Both the position numbers and the translations under genes were made by a program. DNA of 64,000 nt, from positions 1,674,001 through 1,738,000 of the forward strand of contig NZ_SNWG01000001.1 in NCBI RefSeq assembly GCF_004362195.1, given 5' to 3'. Below the pieces are notes generated by a model, which made no database searches, had not been told where the DNA came from, and saw only the letters and a program-made list of their open reading frames with translations. Origin of the DNA: Microbacterium sp. BK668 (GTDB lineage: Bacteria; Actinomycetota; Actinomycetes; Actinomycetales; Microbacteriaceae). Position 1 is the first letter of the stretch; every line of letters starts with the position of its first letter. Below, piece after piece: positions 59,622 to 64,000 of this stretch.

Positions 59622-60715
59622 GCAAGGGCGCCGGCGCGCACCAGCTCACCAAGGAGCAGGCCCGGCGCATCATCGTGCGCGCCCAGCTGCTCGACGCCGA
59701 TCGACCGGGGGACGTCGTCGAGGTGGCCGAGCAGCTGGGCTACATCAAGATCGATCCGACCGCGACGATCGCGCCGTGCGAGCACACCGTGCTGTGGTCG
59801 CGGATCGGGTGGTCGTACGAGCCCGGTCAGCTGCAGAAGGCCGTCGAGATCGACCGGCTGCTGTTCGAGTTCGACGGCGCGTTCCGGCCCATGAGCCTGC
59901 TTCCGCTCATGCTGCCGGCCATGCGGCGATGGCCCGAGCGCGAGAAGACGAGGCAGTGGCTCGACGCGAACGACCGGTTCGCGCGGGACATCCTGGCCCG
60001 GCTCGCTGCGGAGGGGCCGCTCCTCGCCTCCGACATCCCCGACACCGCACAGGTGAGCAGGGCTCCCGACGGCTGGAGCGGCTCGAACCAGGTGCCGATC
60101 ATGCTCGACTTCCTCCTGCGCCAGGGCAGGGTCGCCATCGTCGGACGCGAGAATCGCCATCGCCGGTGGGATCTCGCCGAACGGGTCTATCCGCAGGACC
60201 TCCCCGAGTACGCGGATGAGGAGGCGGCGCGGCTCCTCGGGGAACGGATGCTCCAGGCCGCGGGCATCGCCAAGCCGCACTGGTGGTGGAACGGCGTCGG
60301 CAAGACCTCCGGCGAGCCGGCCGTCGTCGAGGGCAGCGCCTGGAAGCTCCGCGTCGACCCGGCGGCGGTGGCCGCTCTCGAGGAGGACGACGGCGGACGC
60401 GTGGCGTTCCTCAACCCCTACGACAGCCTCCTTTTCGACCGGAGGCGGCTCGAGGAGCTCTTCGGGTTCACCTACGTGCTCGAGCAGTTCAAGCCGAAGA
60501 GCCAGCGCGTGTACGGCTACTTCGCGCACCCGATCCTCCTCGGCGACCGGTTCGTCGGGATGCTGGACGCCGAGGTCGACCGGGAACGCGAGGTCCTGAC
60601 GGTGCGGGCCGTTCACGAGCTGCTGCCGTTCGAGCCGGAGGAGAGCGACATGGTGCGCGCCGAGATCGGGGAGCTGGCGGACTGGCTCGGCGTCTCGGTG
60701 GCCGGGGCCGGCTGA
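59618..60715 (+). CDS. YcaQ/AlkX-like winged-helix DNA glycosylase family protein
   Basis: A 365-aa protein of the winged-helix DUF1006 family, whose E. coli member YcaQ unhooks DNA interstrand cross-links. The family C-terminal block FLNPYDSLLFDRRRLEELFG, then YGYFAHPILLGDRFVGMLDAEVDR, is clear; the N-terminal part has LGYIKIDPTATIAPCEH in place of the usual QxDSI loop, so the active-site chemistry may differ. Overlaps gnd by 4 nt, an odd pairing of central metabolism and repair. Confidence 0.88.
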   Translation: MSKGAGAHQLTKEQARRIIVRAQLLDADRPGDVVEVAEQLGYIKIDPTATIAPCEHTVLWSRIGWSYEPGQLQKAVEIDRLLFEFDGAFRPMSLLPLMLPAMRRWPEREKTRQWLDANDRFARDILARLAAEGPLLASDIPDTAQVSRAPDGWSGSNQVPIMLDFLLRQGRVAIVGRENRHRRWDLAERVYPQDLPEYADEEAARLLGERMLQAAGIAKPHWWWNGVGKTSGEPAVVEGSAWKLRVDPAAVAALEEDDGGRVAFLNPYDSLLFDRRRLEELFGFTYVLEQFKPKSQRVYGYFAHPILLGDRFVGMLDAEVDREREVLTVRAVHELLPFEPEESDMVRAEIGELADWLGVSVAGAG

Positions 60716-60778
60716 CGGGGTGGTCCGCCGCTCACCGGGACGCATCCCGTCGAGCGGAGAGTCGGGGATGCTGGGGGA

Positions 60779-61276
60779 ATGACGACGCGGCTCCTCCTCA
60801 TCTCCGACACGCACATCCCCGGGCGCGCGCGGCGACTCCCCGAGGCGGTGCTCCGCGAGGCGGACGCGGCGGACCTCATCGTGCACGCCGGTGACTGGGT
60901 CGCGGCATCCGTGCTGGACGAGCTCGAGGACCACGGCGAGGTGATCGGCGTGTTCGGCAACAACGACGGTGCCGAGCTGCGCGGCCGCCTGCCCGACATC
61001 GCCCGCCGGACGATCGAGGGGCTTCGCTTCGCGGTGGTGCACGAGACGGGCGACGCGAAGACGCGCGAGCGCCGCATGGACGTGGCATTCCCGGATGCCG
61101 ACGTGCTCGTCTTCGGACACAGCCACATCCCGTGGGACACCGTGACGCCGGGCGGCCTCCGCCTGCTGAACCCAGGATCGCCGACCGATCGGCGGCGTCA
61201 GCCCGTCCACACCATGATGACGGCGGTCGTCGACACGAGCGGCCGGGTCGAGGTGGATCTGCTCACCGTCGGCTGA
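60779..61276 (+). CDS. YfcE-like metallophosphoesterase
   Basis: Calcineurin-like phosphodiesterase of 165 aa. Metal-binding motifs: SDTHIPGR (D-x-H), HAGDWV (GD), FGNND (GN-x) and FGHSHIPW (GHxH), so it should be active. Close relatives (MJ0936/YfcE) act on phosphodiesters without a known natural substrate. ATG 60779 has a G-rich upstream sequence but no clear ribosome site. Confidence 0.93.
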   Translation: MTTRLLLISDTHIPGRARRLPEAVLREADAADLIVHAGDWVAASVLDELEDHGEVIGVFGNNDGAELRGRLPDIARRTIEGLRFAVVHETGDAKTRERRMDVAFPDADVLVFGHSHIPWDTVTPGGLRLLNPGSPTDRRRQPVHTMMTAVVDTSGRVEVDLLTVG

Positions 61277-61317
61277 CCTCGCCCCGGAGTCGAGCACGCA
61301 CCTGCGAGAGTGAAGAG

Positions 61318-62706
61318 GTGGACGAGATCACACGCCGGACGGCGAGGGACATCGCGGCGGGCGTCCACCGTCGCGAGGTCTCCGCACGCGAGGTCGTCGA
61401 GGCCCACCTGATCGCCATCGAGGCCGAGAATCCCCGGCTCCGCGCGCTCACCGCGGTCTTCGCCGATCGCGCGCGAGCCGCCGCGGACCGTGTCGATCGA
61501 GCGATCGGCGACGGGGAGGCTCCGGGCCCCCTCGCCGGCGTGCCGTTCTCCGTGAAGGAGAGCATCGACCTGACGTGGTCGCCCACGACGCAGGGCTGGA
61601 AGGGCCTCGCCGGTGCGGTCCCGCAGGCCGATGCCGCGGTCGTGCGGCGGATGCGCGCGGCCGGAGCGATCCCGATCGGGCGCGGCAACATGTCGGATTT
61701 CGGCATGCGCTGGGACACCGACAACGACCTGTTCGGCCGCACGCTCAACCCCTTCGACGAAGCCCGATCGGTGTACGGCTCCAGCGGCGGTGACGCGGTC
61801 GCCGTCGCCACCGGAATGGCGGCCATCGGGCTCGGCAACGACTTCGGCGGATCGATCCGCCTCCCCGCCTCCGCTCTCGGCATCGCGGGACTGCGGCCGT
61901 CCTTCGGGCGTGTGCCGCGGGCGGCGGTGCGCGATGCCGGGGTCGCTCCGACGCTGCAGCAGTTCTCCGTGAACGGCCCGCTCGGCCGCACCGTCGACGA
62001 TGTCGCGCTCGCCTTGGGGGTGCTCCAGGGCGTCGACCCGGCCGATCCCGTCTCGCTCGCGGTGCCGCCGCGCACAGCGGCGGAGCTGGATGCCTCGCCT
62101 CGCCGCGTCGGCGTGGTCCGGGATCCGCTCGGCTGGGGCGTCGACGCCGACGTCGCCGCCGGCGTGGAGCGCGCGGCCGCGGCGCTTGCGCGGGCGGGGT
62201 GGGAGGTGGTGGACGTCGATCCGCCGCTCCTCGAGGAGGCCGCGGTCCTGTGGCGCCGGCTCGCGTGCACCGACATGCTCCTGACGCTCGATGAGGCGCT
62301 GCTGCCCGTGCCGCTCGGCCGGTCCGCGGCATCCTTCCTCCGCGACAGCACGGCGGTCGCGCGCCCGTACGAATCCGCGGCCGACTACGCGGCGGCGTGG
62401 GCCCGTCGGGCTGTCGTCGCGGCCGCCTGGCGGCTCCTGCAGGTCGAGATCCCGCTGGTCCTCGGACCGGTGTCGACGCGCCGGACGCCGGAGCGCGACT
62501 TCGATCTGGGAGGGCGCGAGGCGGCGGATGCGGCCTGGCGCGACCTGCGGCTGGTCGTCGCCGTCAACTTCCTGGGGCTGCCCGCCGTGAGCGTTCCGTC
62601 GGGCGCCGACCGCGACGGGCTGCCGGTCGGCGTGCAGCTCATCGGCCCGCTGCACGCCGACGAGCTCGCGCTCGAGGCGGCTCGCTCCGTCGAGTCAGCG
62701 GCCTGA
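61318..62706 (+). CDS. Amidase (amidase signature family, FAAH-like)
   Basis: Amide hydrolase of 462 aa. Ser-cisSer-Lys triad visible: Lys in VPFSVKES near residue 79, YGSSGGDAVAVATGMAAIGL near 160, and nucleophile Ser in GNDFGGSIRLPAS near 180. The SSGGD in place of SSGGS is also seen in the FAAH branch. GTG 61318 is chosen; homologous N-termini begin at EITRRTARDIAAG. The substrate is unknown. Overlaps the next gene 3'-to-3' by 12 nt. Confidence 0.9.
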   Translation: MDEITRRTARDIAAGVHRREVSAREVVEAHLIAIEAENPRLRALTAVFADRARAAADRVDRAIGDGEAPGPLAGVPFSVKESIDLTWSPTTQGWKGLAGAVPQADAAVVRRMRAAGAIPIGRGNMSDFGMRWDTDNDLFGRTLNPFDEARSVYGSSGGDAVAVATGMAAIGLGNDFGGSIRLPASALGIAGLRPSFGRVPRAAVRDAGVAPTLQQFSVNGPLGRTVDDVALALGVLQGVDPADPVSLAVPPRTAAELDASPRRVGVVRDPLGWGVDADVAAGVERAAAALARAGWEVVDVDPPLLEEAAVLWRRLACTDMLLTLDEALLPVPLGRSAASFLRDSTAVARPYESAADYAAAWARRAVVAAAWRLLQVEIPLVLGPVSTRRTPERDFDLGGREAADAAWRDLRLVVAVNFLGLPAVSVPSGADRDGLPVGVQLIGPLHADELALEAARSVESAA

Positions 62707-63303
62707 CCGGCCCGCCGGCTGGTCGCGGATCAGCGGCACGTACGCGACGAGCACGCCGGCTGCGAGCCCTCCGAGTCCGCCGGCGGCCATGTCGCCGATC
62801 GTGTCCTGATAGGCGACGAAGATGTCGGGCGAGACGAACGCCCAGCCGACCCACTCGATCATCTCCCACACCGCGCTCACCGCGAGCGCGATCACCGGGA
62901 CGATGACGAGAGGGACGCGGCGGAGTCCCGCGAGCGGATCGGGGACGATCCCCAGCCGCACGAGCACGAGATGACCCATGGCCGCGATGACGCCGGTGCA
63001 CACGCAGTGCATGACGAGGTCCCACCCCGCGATCGTCGTGTACAGGTCCAGGACATTGCTCCACGCCGCCAGCAGGACGACGGCGCAGAAGACGATGTCG
63101 AACCACGGCCGGACTCCGACGAACCGGGGTACGAGCACGACGGGAAGGGCCAGCGCGAGCACTCCGGCGTTCATCGGCGTCATCCAGACCGCCGCGACGA
63201 GGACGCCGACCAGTCCCAGGGCGCGGACGCCGTCCGCCGCCCAGTCCATCCCGCCGGAAGGCGGACGGACGAACCGCTCGACCGACGCGGGGCGGTCGCT
63301 CAT
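62695..63303 (-). CDS. Integral membrane protein, DUF2238/YjdF-like
   Basis: A 202-aa protein with five to six predicted spans and the conserved AYQDTIGDMAAGGLGGLAAG near its end, plus VSAVWEMIEW, a pattern of the DUF2238 (YjdF) group. Function unknown. ATG 63303 overlaps the upstream gene by ATGA; its 3' end overlaps the amidase by 12 nt. Confidence 0.8.
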   Translation of the reverse strand: MSDRPASVERFVRPPSGGMDWAADGVRALGLVGVLVAAVWMTPMNAGVLALALPVVLVPRFVGVRPWFDIVFCAVVLLAAWSNVLDLYTTIAGWDLVMHCVCTGVIAAMGHLVLVRLGIVPDPLAGLRRVPLVIVPVIALAVSAVWEMIEWVGWAFVSPDIFVAYQDTIGDMAAGGLGGLAAGVLVAYVPLIRDQPAGRSGR

Positions 63304-64000
63304 GCGCTCGCCTCCTCGCCCCGCATCCGCACCACGGCCTGCACCGGAAGGTGATCCGACGGCCAGGCGCCGTCCACCCGCGCCGGATTGATGCCGGCGC
63401 GGAGCACCTCGACGTCCGGGGAGACGGCGATCCAGTCGATGCGGGCGCCGCCGACACGGGGAGGGCGGTAGTTGGGGAAAGTGCCCCACTCGGGGGTGAG
63501 GTGGACGGATGCCTCGGCCCAGGCATCCGTCAGCGTCCCGTCGCCCAGCAGCTCCTGGATCGGCGCGGTCCGCTCGCCCGTGTTGAGATCGCCCGTCACG
63601 ATCGCCGGGTGCGGCTGCGCGGCGACGCGACGGCGGACGGTCACCGCGCTCTGCCGGCGGGCGCGCCCGGAGAGATGGTCGAAGTGGGTGTTGACGGCGA
63701 AGAGCATCGCGCCCGTGAGCCGATCGCGGAACGTCGCCGTCACGAGCACCCGCGGCACGAGGTTGCCCCACCCGCGCGCCCCCTCCTCGTCGGGACGGTC
63801 GGCGAGCGCCTCCTGCGACCAGTCCAGGAGCTCGAGCCGCTCGGTGTCGTAGAAGAGCGGGTTGCCCTCGCCCCGGCCTCCGCGGTTGCGCCCGCGGCCC
63901 ACGAAGCGGTAGCGGGATCCGAGGGCGTCCTGGAGTGTGCGCGCCTGGTCGGGGCGCACCTCCTGGGCTCCCAGCAGGGTCGGCCGCTCCGTGCGCACGA
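63300..64000 (-). CDS. Endonuclease/exonuclease/phosphatase family protein (partial, 5' end outside window)
   Basis: C-terminal 233 or so residues of a DNase-I-like phosphoesterase. Motifs: LLGAQEV (metal Glu), NTHFDHLSGRARRQSA (His), IVTGDLNTG (D-x-N), IDWIAVS and the terminal SDHLPVQAVV (DH). The protein probably begins less than 30 residues beyond the window with the usual MTFN(L/V)R strand. Overlaps the downstream gene by ATGA. Confidence 0.9.
   Translation of the reverse strand, partial: VRTERPTLLGAQEVRPDQARTLQDALGSRYRFVGRGRNRGGRGEGNPLFYDTERLELLDWSQEALADRPDEEGARGWGNLVPRVLVTATFRDRLTGAMLFAVNTHFDHLSGRARRQSAVTVRRRVAAQPHPAIVTGDLNTGERTAPIQELLGDGTLTDAWAEASVHLTPEWGTFPNYRPPRVGGARIDWIAVSPDVEVLRAGINPARVDGAWPSDHLPVQAVVRMRGEEASA

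Noticed and set aside
61780..61800. Amidase lacking the last Ser of SSGGS
   Set aside because: The FAAH branch has an acidic residue at this position and the two catalytic Ser and the Lys are present, so the enzyme is not broken.

Overview
The window is a 64 kb piece of a high-GC actinobacterial chromosome. It most resembles Microbacteriaceae, probably Microbacterium. The grounds are very high GC, strong G/C third-codon bias, many start and stop codons overlapping as ATGA or GTGA, an L10-type leader before rplJ, cydABDC order, a dense GCATCC/GGATGC hexamer signature, and many apparently leaderless genes (a TANNNT -10 element 6-8 nt before the start codon). The genus is an inference. I annotate 70 protein genes. 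I see no tRNA, rRNA, CRISPR array, phage or insertion sequence. The window looks like core and metabolic chromosome with small local repeat expansions, not a mobile island.

Layout. 0-4.3 kb: rplA, a polar amino acid (cystine-like) ABC transporter and a nitronate monooxygenase-like enzyme. 4.4-13.6 kb: acylphosphatase, a DUF1801 protein, a divergent LysE exporter and LysG regulator pair, an MDR oxidoreductase, a MarR regulator with a 14-TM drug exporter behind two perfect operators, a 2'-5' RNA ligase family protein, a YqaJ-type nuclease and a secreted M28 peptidase. 13.7-14.9 kb: rplJ-rplL behind an L10 leader. 15-19.8 kb: a LacI regulator divergent from an alpha-glucoside-type sugar ABC importer with two LacI-type operators. 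19.9-26.3 kb: DUF305/DUF3105 pair, Bcr/CflA exporter, deazaflavin-dependent reductase-like protein, PAP2 phosphatase and a HerA-like ATPase.

26.4-49.3 kb is a molybdenum district: a molybdopterin oxidoreductase (FdhF/YdeP-like), mogA/moaB, moaE, a six-gene reverse operon moeB-moeA-moaC-mobA-DUF6457-moaD, a divergent HTH-TOBE gene with modABC, then moaA and fdhD. Together these supply molybdate uptake, every cofactor step from GTP to Mo-MPT, nucleotide addition and sulfuration for the oxidoreductase. The divergent moeB/HTH-TOBE promoter region carries two copies of an inverted repeat 31 bp apart, a candidate molybdate-responsive switch. The cytochrome bd operon (cydAB) and its assembly exporter (cydDC) sit inside the district.

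49.3-57.2 kb holds small and stress-type proteins (a 41-aa CxxC protein, DUF5709, DUF2188, DUF2795, DUF2945), an SMP-30 lactonase, an SDR, an MBL hydrolase, an LLM flavoprotein and a bifunctional nuclease-family protein. 57.3-64 kb holds a VOC protein, an uncharacterised protein, 6-phosphogluconate dehydrogenase coupled to a YcaQ-like DNA glycosylase, a YfcE-like phosphoesterase, an amidase, a membrane protein and an endonuclease/exonuclease/phosphatase protein cut by the window edge.

The most unusual features are the paired operators in the molybdenum switch region, a MoaC with an 86-residue repetitive tail, a 62-bp tandem repeat of hairpins, and a recurring habit of short tandem duplications at gene 3' ends and terminators.
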